In this document: positions 35,204 to 41,840 of the stretch, piece by piece
Position numbering within the stretch: the stretch's first letter is position 1
Layout: each line of letters opens with the position of its first letter
DNA from: Paenibacillus sp. Soil750
GTDB lineage: Bacteria; Bacillota; Bacilli; Paenibacillales; NBRC-103111
Direction of reading: 5' to 3'
NCBI RefSeq assembly: GCF_001428045.1
Contig: NZ_LMSD01000025.1
Span: 36,407 to 97,012, forward strand
DNA length: 60,606 bases
Notes under the pieces: generated by a model
Database searches by the model: none
What the model was told of the DNA's origin: nothing
What the model saw: only the letters and a program-made list of their open reading frames with translations
Position numbers and translations under genes: made by a program

Positions 35204-36115
35204 TTACCATAAGCTGTTGCTCGTCAGTCGTTTAATGGAATAGTTGGCTATGATTAGCAGTGTGACATTGATCAACGTATTAAATAATCCTACTGCGGTT
35301 GAGAAGCTGTATTCACCTTGCAGAATACCTATCCGGTAGACATAGGTTGAAATGACATCAGCCGTCTCCAGATTCAGTGGATTTTGCAGCAGGAGTATTT
35401 TTTGAAAGCCTACATCCAACAGATTACCTATTTTCAAAATAAAGAGGACGAGGATCGTTGAGAGAATACCGGGAATAGATACGCTCCAAACCTTATTCCA
35501 CTTACTTGCCCCATCCATCGTCGCAGCTTCATATAACTCGGGATTAACGGCTGCTAGTGCAGCGATATAGATAATGGCCGACCAACCTGTATGCTGCCAT
35601 ATTTCCGAAAGGACATAAATCGTTTTGAAATACTCCTTATGTGTCAATAAATTCGCCGGTTCATACCCAAACCAAGCAGAAATGGTATTGATCACTCCGG
35701 TAGAGGAGGTGAAGGCCGTAATCATCCCCGCAACCACAATAACCGATACAAAATGAGGGAAATACGTGATATTCTGAATAATCCTGCTCAACCTCAACCA
35801 CTTTAATTCTTGAAGTAACAGAGCCAGAATAATTGGCAACGGAAAACCAATGATTAAAGAATAAAGACTAAGTTTTACCGTGTTCACAATCAGCCGTTCC
35901 AAATAAAACGAGGAGAAAAACCTTTCGAAATGATGTAGCCCATTCCAGGGGCTGCCCCATATCCCGAGCGAAGGAATAAAATCTTTAAAAGCAATCTGCA
36001 GCCCATAAATGGGTATGATGTGAAAAATAGTGTAATAAACCAGAACAGGCACTAGCATGATATAGAGTTCATAATTTCTGAGAATGCCTAAACTGACTTT
36101 TTTCCGTTTGTTCAT
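35204..36115 (-). CDS. ABC sugar permease, LplB type
   Basis: 303 residues, six predicted helices. The N-terminus ELYIMLVPVLVYYTIFHIIP and the EAA loop YEAATMDGASKWNKVWSVSI identify an LplB-type subunit. It is the first gene of the sulfatase/GH51 operon. The ~450-bp AT-rich leader upstream holds two 16-bp direct repeats (36310-36358) that could be an activator site. Confidence 0.9.
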   Translation of the reverse strand: MNKRKKVSLGILRNYELYIMLVPVLVYYTIFHIIPIYGLQIAFKDFIPSLGIWGSPWNGLHHFERFFSSFYLERLIVNTVKLSLYSLIIGFPLPIILALLLQELKWLRLSRIIQNITYFPHFVSVIVVAGMITAFTSSTGVINTISAWFGYEPANLLTHKEYFKTIYVLSEIWQHTGWSAIIYIAALAAVNPELYEAATMDGASKWNKVWSVSIPGILSTILVLFILKIGNLLDVGFQKILLLQNPLNLETADVISTYVYRIGILQGEYSFSTAVGLFNTLINVTLLIIANYSIKRLTSNSLW

Positions 36116-36560
36116 AAGGCTACCTCTTTAACAGTTAGTTTGTAAAAAAAGACACACTTCTCCCCCCTTAAAGGTTAGAATTGCGTCTCCGTTCGTACGG
36201 TGAACTTATTCTTATAATTCCCATTATTTTTATCGGAATTATTACTAGAAAATATTAGTTATAATTTTACATGCAGATCCTATTGTATGAAAATGCGCTA
36301 TTCATGCAAATATCCGATATTTCCGATAGGATATACATAAATATATCTGATATTTCCGGTTAAATATATATCATTTGTGATTATTTTTTGGCTAAAAGTG
36401 ATTATTAACAAGATAATTCCTTTTGTATTAAGCCTTCGATTATTCTGTTCATTGCTCAAACTTTACAAATAAATTATACCTTCTTGATATTTTAGCTTGT
36501 TATTCCATGTAAAGCATGAAGGACAGGAGAAATATAAAAGTAATGGATAAATCGAAGAAA
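36116..36560. other. AT-rich intergenic region with operon leader
   Basis: No coding sequence is seen. It carries the promoter of the sulfatase operon, the direct repeats at 36310-36358, and the 3' flank of the small gene ending at 36561. It also separates the catabolic block from the second cassette-like block. Confidence 0.6.
36310..36358. promoter_or_regulatory. Two 16-bp direct repeats, candidate AraC operator
   Basis: ATATCCGATATTTCCG (36310-36325) and ATATCTGATATTTCCG (36343-36358) differ at one base and start 33 bp apart, about three helical turns. AraC-type activators bind such direct half-sites. They lie about 195-245 bp upstream of the LplB-type start. Confidence 0.4.
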
Positions 36561-36902
36561 CTAAATACCTATCATTGAATTGATTTCATCAGACAGTTCA
36601 AGTATTTTCATCCATTGAGATGAGTGCCTCACCGCATTAATATTCCATTCATCACTTTGCTGTAATGCTAGAACCTTAATTCTTAAGGTTGAGCTTTTAC
36701 GCATTATCTCATCACTAATTAGCCCAGCTTCGACCAGCCTTTGTAAGTTGTCTATGTGTAAAAATGATGTAGCTCCTATATCGAACTCTTCAAAGATGTT
36801 ATATCCGATCACTGAATCATCCGAACTAATTAAATAAGTTCCACATTTCTTAATAGTCTCAACATATAGTTCATTTAGTTTTTCTATTGATATATTCTCC
36901 AT
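36561..36902 (-). CDS. Hypothetical small protein, cassette-type gene
   Basis: 113 residues from ATG 36900-36902, 8 bases after AGGTGG. The protein (MENISIEKLNELYVETI...) is soluble and mainly helical, without recognisable motif. SLHIDNLQRLV-like and QQSDEWNIN segments do not identify a family to me. It is the downstream-most gene of the second cassette-like block and is preceded by element E8. Confidence 0.55.
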   Translation of the reverse strand: MENISIEKLNELYVETIKKCGTYLISSDDSVIGYNIFEEFDIGATSFLHIDNLQRLVEAGLISDEIMRKSSTLRIKVLALQQSDEWNINAVRHSSQWMKILELSDEINSMIGI

Positions 36903-36931
36903 CACACATTCCACCTTGATTCTGAAACAGG

Positions 36932-37001
36932 GAGCATCTGCCGTGGCATTCTACTCCTTGTTTTTAATTGAACTATCGTTACCCGTTAGTTTAATAAATC
37001 A
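36932..37001. repeat. Element E8: hairpin plus B-type site
   Basis: The hairpin GGAG-catc-TGCC-gt-GGCA-ttcta-CTCC (about 36931-36957) is followed by a strong B site GAACTATCGTTACCCGTTAGTTTAATA (GTTAG core at about 36985). The left site is too degenerate to call. It lies about 30 bp beyond the stop of the gene ending at 37031. Confidence 0.6.
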
Positions 37002-37030
37002 GTCCAGCCATTTTATATAGTTTATTTACT

Positions 37031-37642
37031 TTACAATTTTACTCTCAGAAATTTGGACTTAATTTCCTCTTCAAAATCATCAAACCAATCGGCTTTTATA
37101 GATAGAACTGTATCAAACTCTTTTTCAAGAGGGTCTATTAATTCCATTACATCAAGCCCGAGTATCTTTTCCAATACTTTCACATCACTTTTAATATCTA
37201 AAGTATTTACCAAGGCTATGAGGTCACCATTAGTAATTTCCAATCCATAGTCCTCAGCTGTTCCTTCACTAGAAACAAGTATCTTTGTAATTTGTTGTCC
37301 GTTATTAAACACATTAAGTTCAAAAACATCATCATCAAAATAACCGACAGAAATCAGAGGTAAAGTTATGTGCCTAGATAACCCAGCTGCGAAATCAGCA
37401 ATACTTTCCCAATTAAACTCTTCATTTAACAAAATAGTCCAATCCGTAGTGATTTGCCCTATATAATATAATTCTTCTTCAGAAATGCCTACATAAGATT
37501 GACTAATTCCTAGCATTTTTGCAAGTGCACTTTTTCTAGCTTTCTTCTCTTCCTTGAAAGACTGACCAAATATCTCAATTGCACTTTTTACATGTTCAAT
37601 ATCATTTGTTCTCACTTGAATATTTGCAAATTTAGTACCCAT
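37031..37642 (-). CDS. Hypothetical protein, cassette-type gene
   Basis: 203 residues, soluble, acidic. The N-terminus MGTKFANIQVRTNDIEHV is followed by a helical segment with many lysines, then two alpha/beta segments (LPLISVGYFDDDVFELNVFN, KILVSSEGTAEDYGLEI) and an acidic C-terminus. Proteins beginning this way occur as accessory genes in Bacillaceae and Paenibacillaceae and may be immunity-like, but I cannot assign a family. AAGGGA precedes the ATG. It is flanked by E8 and E9. Confidence 0.6.
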   Translation of the reverse strand: MGTKFANIQVRTNDIEHVKSAIEIFGQSFKEEKKARKSALAKMLGISQSYVGISEEELYYIGQITTDWTILLNEEFNWESIADFAAGLSRHITLPLISVGYFDDDVFELNVFNNGQQITKILVSSEGTAEDYGLEITNGDLIALVNTLDIKSDVKVLEKILGLDVMELIDPLEKEFDTVLSIKADWFDDFEEEIKSKFLRVKL

Positions 37643-37685
37643 CTATTCGTTATTCCCTTCTAAATTGGATCTGTTTTTTGTATGC

Positions 37686-37783
37686 CATTATCCTACCCGT
37701 TAGCGGAACAGGCTACCGAGAATAAATCTGCGGTAGCCTGTTTTGGCAATTTATTGTGCTATCGTTCACCGTTAGCTCAACGA
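37686..37783. repeat. Paired-site hairpin element E9
   Basis: Left site ATTATCCTACCCGTTAGCGGAAC (GTTA at 37699), 12-bp perfect hairpin AACAGGCTACCG/CGGTAGCCTGTT, and right site GCTATCGTTCACCGTTAGCTCAACG (GTTA at 37771). The cores are 72 bp apart. The stem carries a compensatory G-C to A-T change relative to the others, and AAC of the left site is part of the stem. The TAA stop of the next gene lies in the right site. Confidence 0.85.
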
Positions 37784-38299
37784 TTCATTGCAATCGTAGG
37801 CATCTCCAAGTGTTTTAAAATCTTCTTTTAACCAGTACCATCGTTCACCGTTATTCTGAACCAATTTATTAAGCAAATCAGTGAATGATTTAGCAATTAC
37901 TGGACAGTTACCTGAAACTGCATGTCTATCCCAGTAGCTATCGTAACATTTCCCTAATCGGTCTGGATGAAGATCTATAGAAATGTAGTCGCCATTTCCA
38001 TCATGGCCAATGATGTACCAATGTGAAGATATATCCTCGTCTACTTGTTCCCCAACTATGACTGGATTAGAAAAGACAAACTCTTCAGTCCGGACTATTT
38101 TACAACTATAATCCTTGTTTTCAAAAAGGATTACTCCACCGCATATCTCATAAAAACGTTTAAGATCTGAAGGAAGGCTATGCTGATTCGTCTGTGGCAA
38201 TCCGTTCATCGGAGTCACTCTACAATTAGGTAACCCCTTTATCTGGTTTAATAATGCCTCTATGTCATTCAAGACATCGTCCTCCCATTCGCAATCCAC
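37772..38299 (-). CDS. SUKH (SMI1/KNR4) family protein, putative immunity protein
   Basis: 175 residues. The SUKH core is visible: LPSDLKRFYEICGGVILFEN, the middle WYIIGHDGNGDYISIDLH and a C-terminal SFTDLLNKLVQN. SUKH proteins are the commonest immunity proteins against polymorphic toxin nucleases; orphan copies are also common. No toxin gene lies nearby. The start is GTG 38297-38299, which directly touches the neighbouring B-type site, and no good ribosome site is visible. The TAA stop is formed by the CTAACG core of element E9. Confidence 0.8.
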   Translation of the reverse strand: MDCEWEDDVLNDIEALLNQIKGLPNCRVTPMNGLPQTNQHSLPSDLKRFYEICGGVILFENKDYSCKIVRTEEFVFSNPVIVGEQVDEDISSHWYIIGHDGNGDYISIDLHPDRLGKCYDSYWDRHAVSGNCPVIAKSFTDLLNKLVQNNGERWYWLKEDFKTLGDAYDCNESLS

Positions 38300-38323
38300 T
38301 ATCGTTCTGCGTTAGCACAACTA
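38299..38323. repeat. Single B-type site between two SUKH genes
   Basis: CACTATCGTTCTGCGTTAGCACAAC fills almost the whole gap between the two SUKH genes. There is no hairpin and no partner site. On the minus strand its end ATAGTG supplies the GTG start codon of the downstream gene. Confidence 0.7.
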
Positions 38324-38331
38324 TCCGTGTC

Positions 38332-38805
38332 CTACATTAAATCGAGAGAAAATAATTTTTTCAGAAAATCATCAAAGCTTGATGCGATGTAATAGTCTAC
38401 AAGATCTTCATCATAAAAGTACACAACTGATGGATCTGTTAACGAATTTCTATAGTCCAAACACACATAACCATGGTTCTCAACACTGATAGGTAAAATC
38501 ATTTTATACGATTGATAGATATCTCTATTATGATCGCTAAAAGCTAACTGCTCTTCAATTATGTTTATATGTTCCTGGAAGTTAATAGCTACTTTTTCTA
38601 AAGGATAAAACCTCCCCGTGCAAACAGATTTTGTTCCCGTTTTCTTTTCACAGTGAATTACGTTTTTTTGTAATTCGCCACCATTCTGAATCCCTAATAA
38701 TTCTATATAGCTTTTTGGTAATTTGTATCCCAAAGTTGTTTCAACTTCACCCACAATATTTAAATCTAGTGGTTTGTATTTATTTTCATGATCAATGCGC
38801 CACAA
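38332..38805 (-). CDS. SUKH (SMI1/KNR4) family protein, putative immunity protein
   Basis: 157 residues. The SUKH pattern is clear: GEVETTLGYKLPKSYIELLG, IQNGGEL, then GYVCLDYRN and SSFDDFLKKLF. The start is TTG 38803-38805, with GGAGG 9 bases upstream. It is only distantly related to the neighbouring SUKH protein. Orphan SUKH genes may protect against toxins delivered by other cells. Confidence 0.85.
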   Translation of the reverse strand: MWRIDHENKYKPLDLNIVGEVETTLGYKLPKSYIELLGIQNGGELQKNVIHCEKKTGTKSVCTGRFYPLEKVAINFQEHINIIEEQLAFSDHNRDIYQSYKMILPISVENHGYVCLDYRNSLTDPSVVYFYDEDLVDYYIASSFDDFLKKLFSLDLM

Positions 38806-38907
38806 TAGTATAGCCTCCTACATACGAAATTCTTGAAACCGTAACGAGATGCTGATCATCTGCTGCAACCTCTAACTCATATCCATATTTTAACACAATT
38901 TATTGAA

Positions 38908-38992
38908 GAAAACTGCCCGTTAACGCAATGACGGCTGCCTTACGGCAGCCGTTTTGTGTTGAACTTTCGTGTCCCGTTAGTTCAATACGGCA
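38908..38992. repeat. Paired-site hairpin element E11
   Basis: Left site AACTGCCCGTTAACGCAATG (GTTA at 38919), 9-bp hairpin ACGGCTGCC-ttac-GGCAGCCGT (about 38930-38952), and right site GAACTTTCGTGTCCCGTTAGTTCAAT (GTTA at 38976). The spacing is 57 bp, the shortest complete pair apart from E3. Confidence 0.8.
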
Positions 38993-39024
38993 AGTCCAAG
39001 AGATAGGACTTGTCTTACATTTGG

Positions 39025-39434
39025 TTATTGGACAATAACAGCTTCAGTTTTTGTAAGCCAACTGTCAATAGCTTTCAATGGGAAATATATTATATTCCCA
39101 ATTTTCACATACGGGATTTGACTTGTAGTTGTAGCCCCCATGGATTGCGGACCCAGTTTGTCTACCGCAGTTTCACTAATACCTAGGTATTGGGCTAATT
39201 CAGAACGGGTTAAAAGCTGATTCTGAAGATTAGAAGATGGAACCTCAACGCTACCGCAGTTTCACTAATACCTAGGTATTGGGCTAATTCAGAACGGGTT
39301 AAAAGCTGATTCTGAAGATTAGAAGATGGAACCTCAACGTTATTTTTGATAAATGAATTTGATATGAGCCAGCATCCAATTATTAAACAAACACCTAAAA
39401 ATACAATGGTCAATGCATTTACAGAATTTTTCAT
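39025..39434 (-). pseudogene. Membrane-anchored HTH protein broken by an 89-bp tandem duplication
   Basis: Without the duplication the gene would encode 106 residues. These are one N-terminal membrane helix (TIVFLGVCLIIGCWLI), a linker, and a MerR/excisionase-like domain (TRSELAQYLGISETAVDKL, then IPYVKIGNIIYFPLKAIDSW). The 89-bp duplication shifts the frame, so the present product ends after TAVALRFHLLIFRISF. The ATG at 39432-39434 has GGAGG 5 bases upstream. A DNA-binding domain tethered to the membrane in a cassette-type gene is unusual. Family-level function is unknown. Confidence 0.75.
39162..39339. repeat. Perfect 89-bp tandem duplication
   Basis: 39162-39250 and 39251-39339 are identical. 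The unit encodes the helix-turn-helix segment of the minus-strand gene. 89 is not a multiple of 3, so the duplication causes a frameshift. There is no clear microhomology at the junctions. Confidence 0.95.
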
Positions 39435-39521
39435 TTTTTCCTCCTGCAATATATTTATTTTTCATATTCGTCCACGTAATAATAAACTCCTTTTACAAGG
39501 TAGTTATTATTTTAAATTACG

Positions 39522-39612
39522 AATGCTGCCCGTTAGCGTGGAAAAGGCAGCCGATCATCATGGCCGGCTGCCGAGGTGTCTTTATTCAGCTATCGTTCCT
39601 CGTTAGTTTAAT
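39522..39612. repeat. Paired-site hairpin element E12
   Basis: Left site GAATGCTGCCCGTTAGCGTG (GTTA at 39532), hairpin GGCAGCC...GGCTGCC at about 39546-39572, and right site GCTATCGTTCCTCGTTAGTTTAATG (GTTA at 39602). Spacing is 70 bp. The stem is the mirror of the others (central T-A pair is A-T). The TAA stop of the next gene lies in the right site. Confidence 0.8.
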
Positions 39613-39851
39613 GATGCTGATACCCCAATAGACCAAATGGATAAAGCAAAAAATAAACCGCTCCAAAACATTTCAATGCCGTAACCTTTTTTATTAACAA
39701 TTTTTTCAATTGCTTTAAGCAAACTGATTACAAAAAGAAACCCAAAAATCGGTACAAGATATACCGCACTAAAAAGAAAAACCACCATAAACGGAACACT
39801 CCCTTTCACTGATGGAGCTTTGTTAGATTGATACCATAAATACGCTTCCAA
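39603..39851 (-). CDS. Small two-helix membrane protein, cassette-type gene
   Basis: 82 residues, with two hydrophobic helices (FMVVFLFSAVYLVPIFGFLF, FWSGLFFALSIWSIGV) separated by a basic loop (KAIEKIVNKKGYG). The last codons and the TAA stop are formed by the right site of E12 (TTAAACTAACG). The start is ATG 39849-39851 or a later one; no strong ribosome site is visible. Family unknown. A small inner-membrane immunity role is possible but unsupported. Confidence 0.5.
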   Translation of the reverse strand: MEAYLWYQSNKAPSVKGSVPFMVVFLFSAVYLVPIFGFLFVISLLKAIEKIVNKKGYGIEMFWSGLFFALSIWSIGVSASLN

Positions 39852-39868
39852 TAGATGGGAAGTTGCAT

Positions 39869-39893
39869 TATCCTCCCGTTAGCTGAATCCCTA
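39869..39893. repeat. Single A-type site
   Basis: GCATTATCCTCCCGTTAGCTGAATC matches the A consensus with one base missing. No hairpin or partner follows before the stop of the gene at 39928. Confidence 0.6.
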
Positions 39894-39927
39894 AAGTTAT
39901 TAAGTCACAATGCAAATAGTAACATTA

Positions 39928-40200
39928 CTATTTCTTTTCTTTTACGAAAGTTCCAATGTCAAGAAATAATACTTCTGTTTGTGAATTTAATTCCTTTTTA
40001 CTACGGGCAATAGCATTAACATGATAATATTCTTCAATGGTTGAACGTCTAAATTCTCCATATTGGGTATAAATGCTGAGTGTTGATTCATTTACCGAAT
40101 CTAAGTTAGTTGGATATTTTATTAACATAGCAATTGTAGAAAATACAATGCCAATAAAAATAGTCACAATGAATATTCTTTTGGCTTCCGCTTTATTCAT
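39928..40200 (-). CDS. Small membrane-anchored protein, cassette-type gene
   Basis: 90 residues from ATG 40198-40200, which follows GGAGG by 7 bases. One N-terminal membrane helix (IFIVTIFIGIVFSTIAMLI) is followed by an extracytoplasmic or cytoplasmic polar domain (YTQYGEFRRSTIEEYYH, TEVLFLDIGTFVKEKK). Family unknown. It is followed by a single A-type site. Confidence 0.6.
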   Translation of the reverse strand: MNKAEAKRIFIVTIFIGIVFSTIAMLIKYPTNLDSVNESTLSIYTQYGEFRRSTIEEYYHVNAIARSKKELNSQTEVLFLDIGTFVKEKK

Positions 40201-40279
40201 TGGCTCAGCCTCCTGAATTACATACATTACAATTTCATCTCTTTAAAGTTCTTATCTATATGATACCATATATTGGAAC

Positions 40280-40303
40280 TAAACTGCCCGTTAGCTTAAT
40301 GCC
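40280..40303. repeat. Single A-type site beside the ABC scar
   Basis: TAAACTGCCCGTTAGCTTAATG, followed by cccaccggcagtctatatc. The same site and flank occur at 4788-4833, the other ABC/sigK scar. Confidence 0.7.
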
Positions 40304-40337
40304 CACCGGCAGTCTATATCTTTATTTGCTTGTCTCC

Positions 40338-40369
40338 TAATAACGAACCTCAATAATAACGAACCTCAA
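40338..40369. repeat. 16-bp tandem duplication
   Basis: TAATAACGAACCTCAA occurs twice in a row. The paralogous region at about 4853-4875 has a single copy, so the duplication arose after the two loci separated. Confidence 0.85.
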
Positions 40370-40374
40370 ATACT

Positions 40375-40407
40375 AAAAAAGTGATGTTCACAAAAGTGAA
40401 CACCACT
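40375..40407 (-). terminator. Rho-independent terminator (minus strand)
   Basis: Same hairpin as at 4877-4910 (AGTGGTGTTCAC/GTGAACATCACT) followed by T-run on the minus strand. It would end transcription from the ABC ATPase gene ~360 bp upstream. Confidence 0.75.
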
Positions 40408-40409
40408 AA

Positions 40410-40764
40410 CACACTTTATTTTCCACTTACGATCTTTATTTCCCTTGATCAGCAGCAAGTTGCACCTCCATAAAATAAGAGTATGATATCACTCTGTTTT
40501 TCCCGGATTTCTTTGTAACATACATATTTCCATTATTGACCTTCTTACACTAAGTACATTATTAACCCACTCTCTATTCTATCAGGTAATTCTAAGCAGA
40601 CTATCACAAATGAAGATTTATTGTTCGAACGAAGTCATCATTTCCCTCTCACCAATATAAGAGGCCTCACTCACTGAATAGTGAAAGAATAACACCAGTT
40701 TTTTTGACATAAAAAACAGAACCCCACATATATCCCATGGAGTCCCGGTCTTCACAATCTTATT
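40410..40764. other. Intergenic region downstream of the ABC ATPase gene
   Basis: No gene or recognisable element is seen in these ~355 bp. About 320 bp of it are absent from the paralogous locus at 4911, indicating a deletion there. Confidence 0.5.
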
Positions 40765-41400
40765 CTAAACACTCTCTAACAACCGCCTATCCCGGAACCT
40801 CACAACCCGCTTCGCCTGCTGCGCTATCGCATGATCATGCGTGATCAAAATTATCGTTCTACCTTGATCATTTAACCTAGCGAATATATCCATAATATCA
40901 ATGCCCGTCTTCGAGTCCAGTGCTCCAGTCGGTTCATCCGCCAAAATAATCGCAGGATCTCCTGCGAGCCTTCGTGCGATCGCAACCCGCTGCTGCTGCC
41001 CGCCAGACAACTCCGAAGGCAGATGCTTCCTGCGATCCACCAAATCGACAGCTTCCAAAGCTTTCAATACAAGTGGCTCTCGTTCTTTCCGCGTCATCCC
41101 CCGATAAATTAAAGGCAACTCCACGTTCTCATAGGCACTTAATCGGGGCAGTAAATTAAAGTTTTGAAACACGAATCCAATTTTCCGATTCCGTATCTCG
41201 GCTAGATGCCAATCCTTCATCTGGTTAATAGCTTTGCCGTCAAGAACGTACGATCCCGTGTCAGACACATCTAAACACCCGATGATGTTCATCAGCGTCG
41301 ACTTCCCCGAACCTGAAGGCCCCATAATCGCGACAAATTCTCCTTGTTCAATTACTAATGACATCCCCCGTATTGTCGAATTTTTTGAGGTTGTGAACAC
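40765..41400 (-). CDS. MacB/LolD-type ABC ATPase, N-terminally truncated and fused to a sigK stub
   Basis: 211 codons. It retains Walker A GPSGSGKST, the Q-loop FVFQNFNLL, signature LSGGQQQR, Walker B IILADEP and H-loop ITHD, so the catalytic core is complete. The N-terminal ~25 residues with the A-loop are missing. Instead, upstream sequence matches the sigK segment LLRVHNLKKF (identical to about 5455-5488), and the frame is entered through MFTTSKNSTIRGMSLVIEQG. No permease gene is nearby and no good ribosome site precedes any start. It is probably non-functional or a decaying gene; it is the best-preserved of three copies. Confidence 0.7.
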   Translation of the reverse strand: MFTTSKNSTIRGMSLVIEQGEFVAIMGPSGSGKSTLMNIIGCLDVSDTGSYVLDGKAINQMKDWHLAEIRNRKIGFVFQNFNLLPRLSAYENVELPLIYRGMTRKEREPLVLKALEAVDLVDRRKHLPSELSGGQQQRVAIARRLAGDPAIILADEPTGALDSKTGIDIMDIFARLNDQGRTIILITHDHAIAQQAKRVVRFRDRRLLESV

Positions 41401-41716
41401 GAAGCAACGTAAAATAGGCGCTCACCCAGAGAGTGAACGCCATTGGATCAATTCAGTTTCAGTTGCACGCGAGTTTACTATTGATTTCACTCATGATGCT
41501 CTCTCTGTTCATGGCCGGTCCAGTCCCCATCGATTAAGAACGATCAAAAAGCGACCGATTAAGGTCGCTTTCCTGAACAATGAGTATGATTCAAACAGAA
41601 AAAGATACCGATTCAAAACATATGCACAAGCCCTAGCCACTCCAGATACTATTAAGGAGCCAGAACAGGAATCCCAAATCGTAAAACCAGTGGGCATTAA
41701 AAAAGATGACTCCTGA
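41401..41716 (+). other. Unassigned open stretch with hairpins
   Basis: The plus strand has an open frame ending at 41716 with protein-like composition (VAREFTIDFTHDALSVHG, RFKTYAQALATPDTIKEPE) but no credible start. It includes two hairpins: GGCG-TCAC/GTGA-CGCC near 41412-41436 and GCGACC-gattaa-GGTCGC at 41551-41568. It may be a gene remnant. I do not recognise it. Confidence 0.3.
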
Positions 41717-41734
41717 TGAATTCAGAAGTCATCT
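41697..41734 (-). terminator. Rho-independent terminator of the amylopullulanase gene
   Basis: On the minus strand AGATGACTTCTGAATTCATCAGGAGTCATCT forms a hairpin followed by TTTTTT. It lies ~105 bp after the stop of the 2086-residue gene. Confidence 0.75.
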
Positions 41735-41840
41735 ATTGGCTGCTTAAGCCAGGGATGTCCCTTTATTCAAACTGTCCACAACTACGGTTACAGTTCGCAT
41801 TTCGCTGAAAGGTCTTTTTTTCTCTGAAGATTTTTACATT

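Noticed and set aside
94..39612. Reading the repeated elements as a CRISPR array
   Set aside because: The repeats are paired with hairpins, irregularly spaced by whole genes, and there are no cas genes.
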